Below are positions 23,000-30,878 of a stretch of DNA of 30,878 nucleotides, one piece after another. Each line of letters opens with the position of its first letter. Position 1 is the first letter of the stretch. A program made the translations under genes and the position numbers. Source of the DNA: IDS-8 sp036381215 (GTDB lineage: Bacteria; Pseudomonadota; Gammaproteobacteria; Steroidobacterales; Woeseiaceae); contig DASVDF010000012.1 of assembly GCA_036381215.1 (NCBI GenBank), forward strand, positions 1 through 30,878, read 5' to 3'. The notes beneath the pieces were generated by a model that saw nothing but the letters and a program-made list of their open reading frames with translations, ran no database searches and had not been told where the DNA came from.

Positions 23000-24937
23000 T
23001 CAGGGTTCCTTCAGCTCGGGGATGTCGCGGAAATGCTCGAGCGCCTGCGGGTTCGCGAGCGCCGCCGTGTTCTTCACCGGCTTGCCGTGCACGACCGAGC
23101 GCACCGCGAGCTCGACGATCTTGCCGCTGATGGTGCGCGGGATCTCGGGAACGGCGACGATCTTCGCCGGCACGTGGCGCGGCGTCGTGTTCTCGCGAAT
23201 CACCTTGCGGATGCGCTCCTCGAGCGCATCGTCGAGCTGCCGGCCTTCGCGCAGCACCACGAACAGCACGACGCGCACGTCATCGTCCCAATCCTGGCCG
23301 ATCGCGATCGCCTCGAGCACCTCGTCGAGCTTCTCGACCTGGCGGTAGATCTCGGACGTGCCGATGCGCACGCCGCCCGGGTTCAGCACCGCGTCCGAGC
23401 GGCCGTGCATGATCACGCCGCCGCTCGCGGTGATCTCCGCGTAGTCGCCGTGCGCCCAGACGCCGGGGAAACGCTCGAAATAGGCGGCGTGGTATTTCGC
23501 ATGGCCCGGGTCGTTCCAGAAACCGACGGGCATCGACGGGAACGCCTTCGTGCAGACGAGCTCGCCGCTCTCGCCGACCAGTGAGCGGCCGTCGTCGTCG
23601 TAGATTTCGACCGCCATGCCGAGCCCGAGGCACTGGATCTCGCCGCGCCGCACCGGCAGGACCGGGTTGCCGCCGGCGAAGCAGCTGATGATGTCGGTAC
23701 CGCCGGTAATCGAGGAGAGCTGCACGTCGGCGGCGATCGCGTCGTACACGTAATCGAAGCTCGCCGGCGCGAGCGGCGAACCGGTCGAGAGGACGGTGCG
23801 CAACGCCGGCAGCTCGAACTCGTCCCGCGGCCGGATGCCCGCCTTCTCCAGCGCCGAAAGGTACTTCGCGCTGGTGCCGAACACCGTCATCGTCTCGCGT
23901 TCCGCGATGCGCCACAGCATGCGGCCGTCGCCGACGAAAGGCGCGCCGTCGTAGAGAATGAGCGTGGCGCCCGAGGCGAGCGCGCTCGCGAGCCAGTTCC
24001 ACATCATCCAGCCGCAGGTCGTGAAATAGAACACGCGGTCGCCGGCGCCGATGCCCGAATGCAGCTGATGCTCTTTCAGGTGCTGGATGAGCGTGCCCCC
24101 GGCGCCGTGCACGATGCATTTCGGCACGCCGGTCGTGCCCGAGGAGTACATGATGTAGAGCGGGTGGTCGAACGGCAGCGACGCGAACTCGAGCTCGGCG
24201 CCACGTTCCGCGAAATCGTCCCACGCGATTGCAGCGCGGATCCCGCCGAGATCGAGCGCGTCGCCGGTGAACGGCACGACCACGGTGCGCCGGATGCCGG
24301 CGATGCGCTCGAGCACGCCCGCGACCGCGGGTAGCGAGGCGATGCGCTTGCCGTTGTAGAAATAGCCGTCCGCGCAGAACAGCACTTTCGGTTCGATCTG
24401 GCCGAAGCGGTCGACCACGCCGCTGATGCCGAAATCCGGCGAGCACGACGACCAGATCGCGCCGATCGACGAGGTCGCCAGCATCGCCACGATCGCTTCC
24501 GCGCAGTTCGGCAGGAAGCCCGCGACGCGGTCGCCGCGTTGCACGCCTTCGCGCCGCAGGGCGGCGGCGATACCGGCGACTGCCGTGCGCAGCTCGCCGA
24601 GCGTCAGCTCGCGGCGTGCGCCGTTCTCGCCGCAAAAGACCAGCGCGGTGCGCTCGCCCGGGCCGCGCAGCAGGTGCTCCGCGAAATTGAGCTCGCTGCC
24701 CGTGAACCAGCGGGCCGTCGTCATGTCGCCGGGCTGCTCGAGAATCCGCTGCGGCGGCCTGCTGAATCCGAGCCCGCAGAAATCCGCGACTGCGGGCCAG
24801 AACGCTGCCGGCTGCTCTATGGACCAGCGGTGCAGTCGCGCGTAATCCGGCGCGCCGTGCGCGCGCATGAACCGGTAGATCGCCGATTGTTCCCGGCGTG
24901 TGTCGTCGGGCTGCCAGAGAACGGGATTGTCGGTCAC
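23000..24937 (-). CDS. aacS: Acetoacetyl-CoA synthetase
   Basis: A 645-residue ANL-superfamily ligase that activates acetoacetate to acetoacetyl-CoA with ATP. The N-terminus (VLWQPDD...) and WFTGSELNFAEHLL (77-90) are characteristic of AacS rather than acetyl-CoA synthetase. The AMP-binding motif YIMYSSGTTGVPK lies at 261-273, and the acylatable lysine is Lys606 in IPRTISGK. Length is typical. Acetoacetate is an end product of both tyrosine and leucine breakdown, and genes for both routes lie within 6 kb. The start is only 23 bases from the divergent quinone oxidoreductase start, so its promoter must overlap that gene or its leader. Confidence 0.95.
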   Translation of the reverse strand: MTDNPVLWQPDDTRREQSAIYRFMRAHGAPDYARLHRWSIEQPAAFWPAVADFCGLGFSRPPQRILEQPGDMTTARWFTGSELNFAEHLLRGPGERTALVFCGENGARRELTLGELRTAVAGIAAALRREGVQRGDRVAGFLPNCAEAIVAMLATSSIGAIWSSCSPDFGISGVVDRFGQIEPKVLFCADGYFYNGKRIASLPAVAGVLERIAGIRRTVVVPFTGDALDLGGIRAAIAWDDFAERGAELEFASLPFDHPLYIMYSSGTTGVPKCIVHGAGGTLIQHLKEHQLHSGIGAGDRVFYFTTCGWMMWNWLASALASGATLILYDGAPFVGDGRMLWRIAERETMTVFGTSAKYLSALEKAGIRPRDEFELPALRTVLSTGSPLAPASFDYVYDAIAADVQLSSITGGTDIISCFAGGNPVLPVRRGEIQCLGLGMAVEIYDDDGRSLVGESGELVCTKAFPSMPVGFWNDPGHAKYHAAYFERFPGVWAHGDYAEITASGGVIMHGRSDAVLNPGGVRIGTSEIYRQVEKLDEVLEAIAIGQDWDDDVRVVLFVVLREGRQLDDALEERIRKVIRENTTPRHVPAKIVAVPEIPRTISGKIVELAVRSVVHGKPVKNTAALANPQALEHFRDIPELKEP

Positions 24938-24960
24938 GTCTGCTCTATCATGCTTTGCGA

Positions 24961-25980
24961 ATGCTCACCGATTATCGCAACTTGCCGCGGGAAATGCTGG
25001 CGGTGCGCGTCGCGCGACCGGGTGGACCGGAAGTGCTGGAGCCGGTCAGGCTGCCCGTACCGGAGCCGCGCGCGGGGGAGGTGCTGGTGCGCGTGGCCGC
25101 GGCCGGGGTCAATCGCCCGGACGTGCTGCAGCGGCTGGGCCGCTACGCCCCGCCGCCGGATGCCGATCCGCTGCCCGGCCTGGAGGTCGCCGGCGAGGTC
25201 GCCGCCCTCGGCCCCGGCACGGATCGCTTTCGCAGCGGCGAGCCCGTCATGGCGCTGACGCACGGCGGAGGTTACGCCGAGTATTGCCGCGTGCACGAGT
25301 CGCATTGCCTGCCCGTGCCGGCGCACCTGAGCTTCGAAATGGCCGCCGCCGTGCCCGAGACCTTCTTCACCGTAGAGTACAACGTCTTCATGCGCGCGCG
25401 GCTCGCGGCCGGGGAGATCCTGCTCGTGCACGGCGGATCGAGCGGCATCGGCAGCACCGCGATCCAGCTCGCGCGCGCCGCCGGCGCGACCGTGGTGACC
25501 ACTGCGGGCAGCGACGAGAAGTGCCGGTTCTGCGAGCAGCTCGGTGCGAAGCTCGCGATCAACTACCGGAAAACGGACTGGCTGGACGCGGTGCGCGCGG
25601 AGCTCGGCGAGCGCGGTGTCGACGTCGTGCTCGACATGGTCGGCGGCACGTACATGCAGAAGAACCTCGACGTGCTCGCGCGTGACGGCCGCTACGCCAT
25701 CATCGCGTTCCTCGCGGGCTCGAAAGCCGAGCTCGACCTGCGGCCGGTGCTCGCGAAACGGCTCACGATCACCGCCTCGACGCTCCGGCCACAGTCGGTG
25801 GAGGAGAAATCGGCGATCCGCGAGGCGCTCGAGGCGCAGGTCCTGCCCCTGCTCGCCTCCGGCGAGATCGCGCCGGTGATCCACGCCGCCTTCCCGTTGG
25901 CCGACGCACGCGCTGCTCACGCGCTGATGGAATCCGGCCGCCACATGGGCAAGATCGTGCTGACCACCCGCCAGGCCTAG
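24961..25980 (+). CDS. NAD(P)H quinone oxidoreductase, PIG3/zeta-crystallin family
   Basis: A 339-residue zinc-independent medium-chain reductase. The GroES-like N-terminal part (AGEVLVRVAAAGVNRPDVLQRLGRY) is of the quinone-reductase type and lacks zinc-ligand cysteines. The Rossmann loop is LLVHGGSSGIGSTAIQLARAAGATVV (about residues 155-180). Family members reduce quinones using NADPH. The ATG at 24961 is used; an ATG eleven codons later (MLAVRVARPGGP) is an alternative and is closer to the usual family start. It is one of two plus-strand genes in the window. Its TAG stop is shared, on the opposite strand, with the stop of the amino acid dehydrogenase. Confidence 0.93.
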   Translation: MLTDYRNLPREMLAVRVARPGGPEVLEPVRLPVPEPRAGEVLVRVAAAGVNRPDVLQRLGRYAPPPDADPLPGLEVAGEVAALGPGTDRFRSGEPVMALTHGGGYAEYCRVHESHCLPVPAHLSFEMAAAVPETFFTVEYNVFMRARLAAGEILLVHGGSSGIGSTAIQLARAAGATVVTTAGSDEKCRFCEQLGAKLAINYRKTDWLDAVRAELGERGVDVVLDMVGGTYMQKNLDVLARDGRYAIIAFLAGSKAELDLRPVLAKRLTITASTLRPQSVEEKSAIREALEAQVLPLLASGEIAPVIHAAFPLADARAAHALMESGRHMGKIVLTTRQA

Positions 25981-27032
25981 GCGTTTTTTGCGTCGGCGAT
26001 GATGCGGCGGGCCTGCTCGTCGGCGATGGCGTTGGTCGGGCGGCCGGTGCGTGCGGCTTCCTCGAAGATCCTCGTGAGCCTCGGGCCGATGGCTTCGACC
26101 TGCGCCGTGACCGCGGCGTCGTCGGCGGTGCCGTAGTACTCGGCGGCGACGTTGATGATGCCGCCGGCGTTGATCACGTAGTCGGGCGCGTACAGGATGC
26201 CGGCGTCGGCCAGGCGCTGTCCGTCGGCCGCGGTCTCCAGCTGGTTGTTGGCGGAACCGGCGACGATCCGCGCCGCGATCCGCGGTATGCTGCGCTCGTT
26301 CAGGATGGCTCCGAGGGCGCAGGGCGCGAGCACATCGACCGGCTGGAACAGGATCGCGTCCAGCCCGACCGCGGTCGCGGCGCACTCGTCGCGCACGGCG
26401 GCGACGCGCTGCTCGTCGATGTCCGCGACCAGAAGCTGCGCGCCCGCTTCCGAGAGATAGCGGCAGAGGTGGTAGCCGACGTTGCCGACGCCCTGCACGG
26501 CCACGGTCAGGCCGGCGAGGTCGTCGCGCCCGAGCTTGTGGCGTGCGGCGGCCTCGATGCCCTTGAAGACGCCCCAGGCGGTTTTCGGAGACGGGTCGCC
26601 GCCGGCGTGGCCCTCCTTCACGGCGAGACCGGTGACGTAGCGGGTCCGGCGCGCGACGATCTCCATGATCGCCACGGACATGCCGACGTCCTCGGCGGTG
26701 ATGTAACGGCCGCCCAGCGAATCGACGAACTCGCCGAATCTCTCGAACAGCGCGTCGTTCGCGGCGAAGTCGTCACCCTTCAGGATCACCGCCTTGCCAC
26801 CGCCGAAAGCGAGGCCGGCCATCGCGTTCTTGTAGCTCATGCCCTGCGACAGCCGCAGCACGTCGTGGATCGCGTCCTGCTCGGACACATAGCGCCACAC
26901 GCGGCAGCCGCCCGCCGCCGGGCCGAGCGCCGTCGAATGGATGGCGATGACGGCGGCGAGCCCGGTCGCGGCGTCGCGGCAGAAGAGAACGCGCTCGTGA
27001 TCGTCGAAGGCGGAATCGTCGAAAACTGACAT
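25977..27032 (-). CDS. Leucine-dehydrogenase-type amino acid dehydrogenase
   Basis: A 351-residue member of the Glu/Leu/Phe/Val dehydrogenase family, which oxidatively deaminates an amino acid to its 2-oxo acid with NAD. The substrate/catalytic part shows GPAAGGCRVW, the catalytic-lysine helix LRLSQGMSYKNAMAGLAFGGGKAVI and ITAEDVGMS. The NAD fold has VAVQGVGNVGYHLCRYL. The length is close to leucine dehydrogenases (about 360), but Phe and Val enzymes look the same at this level. The ATG at 27032 (MSVFDDSAF) is preferred over 27083 because AGGG lies upstream and family members start here. The stop overlaps that of the convergent quinone oxidoreductase in a CTAG. Confidence 0.93.
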   Translation of the reverse strand: MSVFDDSAFDDHERVLFCRDAATGLAAVIAIHSTALGPAAGGCRVWRYVSEQDAIHDVLRLSQGMSYKNAMAGLAFGGGKAVILKGDDFAANDALFERFGEFVDSLGGRYITAEDVGMSVAIMEIVARRTRYVTGLAVKEGHAGGDPSPKTAWGVFKGIEAAARHKLGRDDLAGLTVAVQGVGNVGYHLCRYLSEAGAQLLVADIDEQRVAAVRDECAATAVGLDAILFQPVDVLAPCALGAILNERSIPRIAARIVAGSANNQLETAADGQRLADAGILYAPDYVINAGGIINVAAEYYGTADDAAVTAQVEAIGPRLTRIFEEAARTGRPTNAIADEQARRIIADAKNA

Positions 27033-27137
27033 CGGCTTACCCTGGTCGTGCTGCGAGGCTCGTACGGTGCGGCGAGCTGACACGGTGCGGCGCCCGGCCG
27101 GCGCGCGGCGCGGATTCTAGCACGTCACGGGTGGCGG

Positions 27138-27151
27138 TCCGGCGCGCCGGA
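27138..27151. other. Perfect 14-base palindrome downstream of the small hypothetical gene
   Basis: TCCGGCGCGCCGGA lies 2 bases past the stop of the 127-residue gene. It can form a GC-rich hairpin in the transcript, but no T-tract follows, so it is at best a weak or Rho-assisted end. Confidence 0.4.
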
Positions 27152-27153
27152 TC

Positions 27154-27537
27154 TCAGCAGGATTCGATGTCCTTACCGGGGTGGGGAAACATGTCGGATT
27201 CGTCCTCCCCCCCGCGCGGCGCCAGGCAGGCGAAGTCCTTTTCCACGAGGATGGCGAGGGTCGCATCGCCGCCGAGCGGCTGCTCGCCGCTGATCGAGAC
27301 CCGCTCGGACCCGGCCCAGGCATGCACCTCGTCGGCCGGCACGGTGACGCGGACCGAGCTCGCGGCGTACTCGGCGCCGGGCGCCTGCGCGCCGGGCGCG
27401 CAGACGACGGCATATTCGAGGCGGGCGCCGCCGGGAAAAGCGACGGCCGACGCCACGCGCCCGTCGCGCGCGAGCGCGTCCACCTCGCCGCGCGTGAGCC
27501 GCAGGCGGATCGAGTTGTCACGAATGCGCAGCTTCAT
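27154..27537 (-). CDS. Small conserved hypothetical protein (starts MKLRIRDNSIRLRL)
   Basis: A 127-residue protein without signal peptide or TM segment. The N-terminus MKLRIRDNSIRLRLTRGEVDAL resembles short hypothetical proteins in many bacteria that open with an MK-x-RI-x-x-NS-x-RLRL pattern. I recall the pattern but not a dependable family name or function. The middle is beta-strand-like (VASAVAFPGGARLEYAVV; SSVRVTVPADEVHAWAG), and the C-terminus is acidic with two cysteines (DFACLAPRGGEDESDMFP, ending ESC). AGGTGA lies 6 bases before the ATG. It is 186 bases downstream of the cold-shock gene on the same strand. Confidence 0.75.
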   Translation of the reverse strand: MKLRIRDNSIRLRLTRGEVDALARDGRVASAVAFPGGARLEYAVVCAPGAQAPGAEYAASSVRVTVPADEVHAWAGSERVSISGEQPLGGDATLAILVEKDFACLAPRGGEDESDMFPHPGKDIESC

Positions 27538-27723
27538 GCCGATTCACCTGGTGGGGATGCGGACCAATTTACGGGTGCAGGACATCCCGCGCAATCCCCC
27601 GCAAGGCGCGTTCCCGAGGGCGGTATCGTTTCCGCGCGAGCCCGGCGGGGCCGCTGCGGAATCCGCCATGGCGGGCGGCCGGGTGTCGTCCTGGCTGCCG
27701 GCAGACCCTGTTCTTTTCGTTCG

Positions 27724-27936
27724 CTATTCGGCGATGACGCTTTCCGCCTGTGGTCCTTTCTGGCCCTGGGTCACGATCATCGTGACTCGCTGCCCTTCCT
27801 TGAGCGACTTGAATCCTTCCATCTGGATGGCGCTGTGATGGACGAAGACGTCCTGTCCCCCCTCGCGCGCGATAAAGCCAAAGCCCTTGTCGTCATTGAA
27901 CCACTTGACGGTACCGCTCACTCTTTCGCCTGCCAT
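27724..27936 (-). CDS. Cold-shock-domain protein (CspA family)
   Basis: A 70-residue single cold-shock domain that binds single-stranded RNA and DNA. RNP1 is KGFGFI (17-22) and RNP2 is VFVHHSAI (30-37), both intact. TVKWFNDDKGFGFI and the C-terminal VTQGQKGPQAESV are typical. The ATG at 27936 has GAGG five bases before it; the frame is open upstream but outside family length. It is preceded by a 190-base non-coding stretch with a TACACT hexamer about 40 bases upstream that could be a -10 box. That would make a structured 5' leader of ordinary length. Whether it is cold-induced cannot be told from the sequence. Confidence 0.95.
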   Translation of the reverse strand: MAGERVSGTVKWFNDDKGFGFIAREGGQDVFVHHSAIQMEGFKSLKEGQRVTMIVTQGQKGPQAESVIAE

Positions 27937-28126
27937 AATCACCTCATCACTGTACCGCCGGCCGGAGCCGACGCAGGAACAGTGTACTCTGAAACTATCG
28001 CGGCGGCGCAGGCTTTTCGGCCGGCCCTGCGCACAAATGGCCAAACGCGGCAGTTCCGGGGCATCGCGGGCGCGGCACTGCGCCGGCCGGACCGGCGGGA
28101 GCCAGGGAGGGGCGCCCGGGCGGGTT

Positions 28127-29230
28127 TCAGGCTTCCGGCCCGAGGACCCCGCGGCGGATCTGGTCGAGCTCGAGCGACTCGAAGAGCGCCTTGAAGTTGC
28201 CCTCGCCGAAGCCCTCGTTGCCCTTGCGCTGGATGATCTCGAAGAAGATCGGGCCGATTACGTTCTTCGTGAAGATCTGCAGGAGCAGGCCCTGCCCCTG
28301 CTCGGGCGCGCCGTCGATGAGGATGCGGCGCTTCTTCAGCTCGTCGAGCGGCTCGCCGTGGCCGGGAACCCGCTGGTCGACCAGCTCGTAATAGGTCTCG
28401 TTCGTGTCCTGCAGCTCGATGCCGTTGGCTCGCAGGCGATCGACGGTGCTGTAGATGTCATCCGTGCCGAGGGCGATGTGCTGGATGCCTTCGCCCTTGT
28501 ACTCCCGCAGGTACTCCTCGATCTGGCTCTTGTCGTCCTGGCTCTCGTTCAACGGGATGCGGATCCGGCCGCAGGGACTGGTCATGGCCTTCGAGAACAG
28601 GCCGGTGTGCTTGCCTTCGATGTCGAAATAGCGGATCTCGCGGAAGTTGAACAGCTTTTCGTAGAACTCCGCCCACGCCTGCATGCGCCCGCGGTGCACG
28701 TTGTGGGTCAGGTGGTCGATCGAGGTGAGGCCGGTATCCAGACGCGCCACCTGCTCCTCCCAGCCCGGCTCGAAGCGGAAGTCGATGTCGTAGATGGATT
28801 CGTCGCCGTAGCGGTCGACGAGATACAACCGGCTGCCGCCGATGCCCTCGATCGCCGGGATGTTGAGCTCCATCGGCCCCGGATCGCCGGGCAGCGCTTT
28901 TGCGCCGAGGTCGACCGCGCGGTTCAACGCGTAATTCGCGTCTTTCACGCGGAACGCCATGGCGCAGGCCGAGGGGCCGTGCTCGCGCGCGAACGCCTGG
29001 GCGAAGCTGTCCGGCTCCGCGTTGACGATGAAATTGATCTCGCGCTGCTTGTGCAGCGTGACGTCCTTGGACCGGTGGTGCGCCACGGCCGGCATACCGA
29101 GGTGTGCGAACAGCTCGCGCAGGCGCTCGGGGTCCGGCGCCGTGTACTCCACGAACTCGAAGCCGTCCGTGCCCATCGGGTTGCGCGGATCCGGCGCGCT
29201 GCCCGCGATCTTCATCCTCGTCGTAACCAC
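28127..29230 (-). CDS. hpd: 4-hydroxyphenylpyruvate dioxygenase
   Basis: A 367-residue Fe(II) dioxygenase of the vicinal-oxygen-chelate fold that turns 4-hydroxyphenylpyruvate into homogentisate in tyrosine catabolism. The iron ligands are His173 (IDHLTHNV), His251 (IQHIALGTDDIY) and Glu331 (PIFFEIIQRKG). The C-terminal GFGEGNFKALFES helix that closes the active site is present. The start at 29230 is used; Met6 is a possible alternative. The homogentisate pathway genes (hmgA, fahA, maiA) are not in the window. Together with phhB at the left edge it points to a Phe/Tyr degradation route that yields acetoacetate for AacS. Confidence 0.96.
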   Translation of the reverse strand: MVTTRMKIAGSAPDPRNPMGTDGFEFVEYTAPDPERLRELFAHLGMPAVAHHRSKDVTLHKQREINFIVNAEPDSFAQAFAREHGPSACAMAFRVKDANYALNRAVDLGAKALPGDPGPMELNIPAIEGIGGSRLYLVDRYGDESIYDIDFRFEPGWEEQVARLDTGLTSIDHLTHNVHRGRMQAWAEFYEKLFNFREIRYFDIEGKHTGLFSKAMTSPCGRIRIPLNESQDDKSQIEEYLREYKGEGIQHIALGTDDIYSTVDRLRANGIELQDTNETYYELVDQRVPGHGEPLDELKKRRILIDGAPEQGQGLLLQIFTKNVIGPIFFEIIQRKGNEGFGEGNFKALFESLELDQIRRGVLGPEA

Positions 29231-29287
29231 TGCTCTCCGTCCTGTGCCGTTCTACGCCGATCGTGGAAAAGTGGTGTGCCGACTATG

Positions 29288-30454
29288 TTAGCGCAGGCCA
29301 GTGGGAACTGCCCGGGCCGCGAGCTTCGATCGGTCGAGCTCCGCGAGCGAGCGGCAGCCCATGAGCAGCATGTCGCGCTCGATTTCGGCTCTGAGCAGGG
29401 TCGCCGCGCGCCGCACGCCCGCGGTGCCCGCCGCGGCGAGCGCGTAAAGGTAGAAGCGGCCGCCGGAGCAGGCCGTCGCCCCCATCGCCAGGGCTTTCAG
29501 GACGTGCGTGCCGCGCCGGATGCCGCCGTCCAGGATGATTTCGATCCGGCCACCGACGGCGTCGGCGATCGCGGGCAGCTGGTCGAACGGTGCGCGCGAG
29601 CCGTCGAGCTGCCGGCCGCCGTGATTCGAGATCATGATGGCGCTCGCACCGATGTCGACGGCCCGTTTCGCGTCGTCGACCGACATGACGCCCTTGAGGG
29701 CGAACGGCCCGCCCCATTCCTCCACCATGCGCGCCGCGTCGTCCCAGTCGATCGAGCGCTTCATCTGCGTATCGATGTACTCGGCGACCGAGGACGCGAC
29801 GCCCGAGCCTTTACGGATGTAAGCGGACACGTTCGGCAGGTCGAAGCGCTCGCCGGTGAGGTAGCGGAACGTCCAGCCCGGGTGTGTGAGGAAGCTCAGC
29901 ACGCTTTTCGGCGTGAGCTTCGGCGGCGTCGTCATGCCGGTCACGATGTCGCGCTCCCGGTTGCCGGCGACGATGGTATCCACGGTGAGTGCGAGCGCGT
30001 CGAAACCCGCGGTCCTGCAGCGCGCGATGAGGTCGGACGTGAGGGCCGGGTCGTTGTGCACGTAAATCTGGAAGAGCTTCGGCGCCGGCAGCGGCCCGAG
30101 CTCCTCGATGCTGCGCGTGCCGATGGTGGACACGCCGAACATCGTGCCGAGCTCCGCGGCGACCGTGGCGATGGCGCGCTCCCCTTCCGGGTGGAACAGG
30201 CGCTGCATCGCGGTGGGCGAGAAAAACAGCGGCATCGCGAGCTTTGCGCCCAGCACCTCGGTCGAGAGGTCGACGGCATCGACGCCGGCCAGCACGTTCG
30301 GCACGAGATCGACGGACTCGAACGCCTCCGTGTTGCGGCGCATCGTGCCCTCGTCGTCGGCTCCCCCGTCGATGTAATGGAAGATCGGCGACGGCAGCCG
30401 CGCTTTCGCGAGCCTGCGGAAATCCGCGGTCCTGCAGCATTGCGGCAGGCGCAT
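29288..30454 (-). CDS. FMN-dependent alpha-hydroxy-acid oxidase/dehydrogenase (LldD-like)
   Basis: A 388-residue TIM-barrel flavoenzyme that oxidises L-2-hydroxy acids such as lactate, glycolate or mandelate. Key residues are Tyr131 (FQIYVHND), Lys254 (FALKGVMS), and the catalytic His278 and Arg281 in MISNHGGRQLDG, followed by an FMN phosphate site (IILDGGIRRGTHVLKALAMGA). I chose the ATG at 30454 because AGGAGG lies 7 bases before it; a GTG two codons upstream sits too close to that site. Substrate cannot be decided; LldD-type lactate dehydrogenase is the commonest annotation. It is separated by 57 bases from the dioxygenase gene downstream and could be co-transcribed with it. Confidence 0.92.
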   Translation of the reverse strand: MRLPQCCRTADFRRLAKARLPSPIFHYIDGGADDEGTMRRNTEAFESVDLVPNVLAGVDAVDLSTEVLGAKLAMPLFFSPTAMQRLFHPEGERAIATVAAELGTMFGVSTIGTRSIEELGPLPAPKLFQIYVHNDPALTSDLIARCRTAGFDALALTVDTIVAGNRERDIVTGMTTPPKLTPKSVLSFLTHPGWTFRYLTGERFDLPNVSAYIRKGSGVASSVAEYIDTQMKRSIDWDDAARMVEEWGGPFALKGVMSVDDAKRAVDIGASAIMISNHGGRQLDGSRAPFDQLPAIADAVGGRIEIILDGGIRRGTHVLKALAMGATACSGGRFYLYALAAAGTAGVRRAATLLRAEIERDMLLMGCRSLAELDRSKLAARAVPTGLR

Positions 30455-30511
30455 CCCCACTCCTCCTTCCCCGATTGGCGCAAGAGCCTACCATGCGCGC
30501 CGCGCCGGCGG

Positions 30512-30540
30512 TTCCAATGGCCTTCTGCAGCAACTAAGAT
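30512..30540 (+). promoter_or_regulatory. Weak candidate promoter for the heme A synthase gene
   Basis: TTCCAA (3 of 6 to the -35 consensus), a 17-base spacer and TAAGAT (4 of 6 to the -10) lie in the 115-base divergent gap, ending 29 bases before the ATG. The match is modest, but the position and spacing are right. Confidence 0.3.
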
Positions 30541-30569
30541 GGCGCGCGCCGGGGCCGCCCTGTATCGCC

Positions 30570-30878
30570 ATGGAAGCCACAACCAACGTCAGGAACCGCC
30601 GCATTGCGCGCTGGCTCTTCAGCTTGTGCGCACTTGTGTTTGCGATGGTGGTGCTGGGCGGCGTCACGCGGCTGACCGGCTCCGGGCTGTCCATGGCGGA
30701 CTGGCGCCCGATCATGGGCTGGCTGCCGCCGCTCGATGCGGCTCACTGGGACCGCGCCTTCGACCTGTACCGCCAGACGCCGGAGTTCCGCCAGGTGAAC
30801 CCCGACATGGACGTGCAGGGCTTCAAGACCATCTTCTGGCTCGAGTACCTGCACCGGCTGCTCGGCCGCATCATCGGT
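30570..30878 (+). CDS. ctaA: Heme A synthase, COX15/CtaA family (partial, C-terminus off the right edge)
   Basis: The first 103 residues of an inner-membrane enzyme that converts heme O to heme A for cytochrome oxidases. TM1 is at about 13-34 (ARWLFSLCALVFAMVVLGGV), followed by the family signature GGVTRLTGSGLSMADWRPIMGWLPP. A periplasmic loop (HWDRAFDLYRQTPEFRQVNPDM) leads to FKTIFWLEYLHRLLGRIIG, which carries a conserved heme-ligand His in EYLHR. The loop pattern is of the COX15 (alphaproteobacterial/mitochondrial-like) type rather than the shorter Bacillus CtaA. The gene runs off the window end in frame. It implies an aa3-type oxidase elsewhere in the genome. Confidence 0.94.
   Translation, partial: MEATTNVRNRRIARWLFSLCALVFAMVVLGGVTRLTGSGLSMADWRPIMGWLPPLDAAHWDRAFDLYRQTPEFRQVNPDMDVQGFKTIFWLEYLHRLLGRIIG

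Overview
This is a GC-rich (roughly two-thirds G+C by eye) chromosomal window from a proteobacterium, most likely a gammaproteobacterium. The clues are a GTAGGAGCGCGC-type REP-like repeat, COX15-type heme A synthase, an 4-hydroxyphenylpyruvate dioxygenase/PhhB pair, acetoacetyl-CoA synthetase, and a two-domain M16 peptidase. No phage, IS element, tRNA, rRNA or CRISPR was seen. Almost every gene is on the minus strand; only the quinone oxidoreductase and the heme A synthase at the right edge are on the plus strand. The taxonomic call is an inference.

Layout. (1) 1-1153: a PLP-dependent threonine/serine dehydratase cut by the left edge, and phhB. (2) 1242-16856: a block of twelve minus-strand genes transcribed from about 16820 down to a strong intrinsic terminator at 1242-1270. 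In transcription order it encodes a zinc-ribbon Ser/Thr kinase, a PP2C phosphatase, a Gly-rich repeat lipoprotein, a second lipoprotein, a membrane Ser/Thr kinase with TPR-like repeats, an FHA-TM-PEGA-SUMF1 protein, a small exported acidic protein, a MotA/TolQ/ExbB channel protein, an actin/Hsp70-like-FHA protein, two paralogous TM-coiled-coil-vWA proteins, and a glycine-zipper OmpA protein. (3) 16861-24937: thiolase, M16 peptidase, glycerol kinase, a hotdog thioesterase and acetoacetyl-CoA synthetase. (4) 24961-30878: quinone oxidoreductase (+), a leucine-dehydrogenase-type amino acid dehydrogenase, a small conserved hypothetical, a cold-shock protein, 4-hydroxyphenylpyruvate dioxygenase, an FMN alpha-hydroxy-acid oxidase, and the start of heme A synthase (+).

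How they fit. The metabolic genes suggest amino-acid catabolism that ends in acetoacetate and acetyl-CoA: Phe/Tyr through PhhB and HPPD, and Leu through the amino acid dehydrogenase. AacS then activates acetoacetate and the thiolase cleaves acetoacetyl-CoA. The centre of interest is the 2-17 kb block. It looks like an undescribed envelope system in which Ser/Thr phosphorylation (two kinases, one phosphatase, one clear FHA reader and one FHA-like domain) is linked to an ion-driven MotA/ExbB-type motor. In that motor the usual MotB/ExbD partner appears to be replaced by two vWA-domain proteins that carry the same intramembrane Asp. No type VI secretion, flagellar, Tol or Ton structural gene is present nearby, so its output is unknown.
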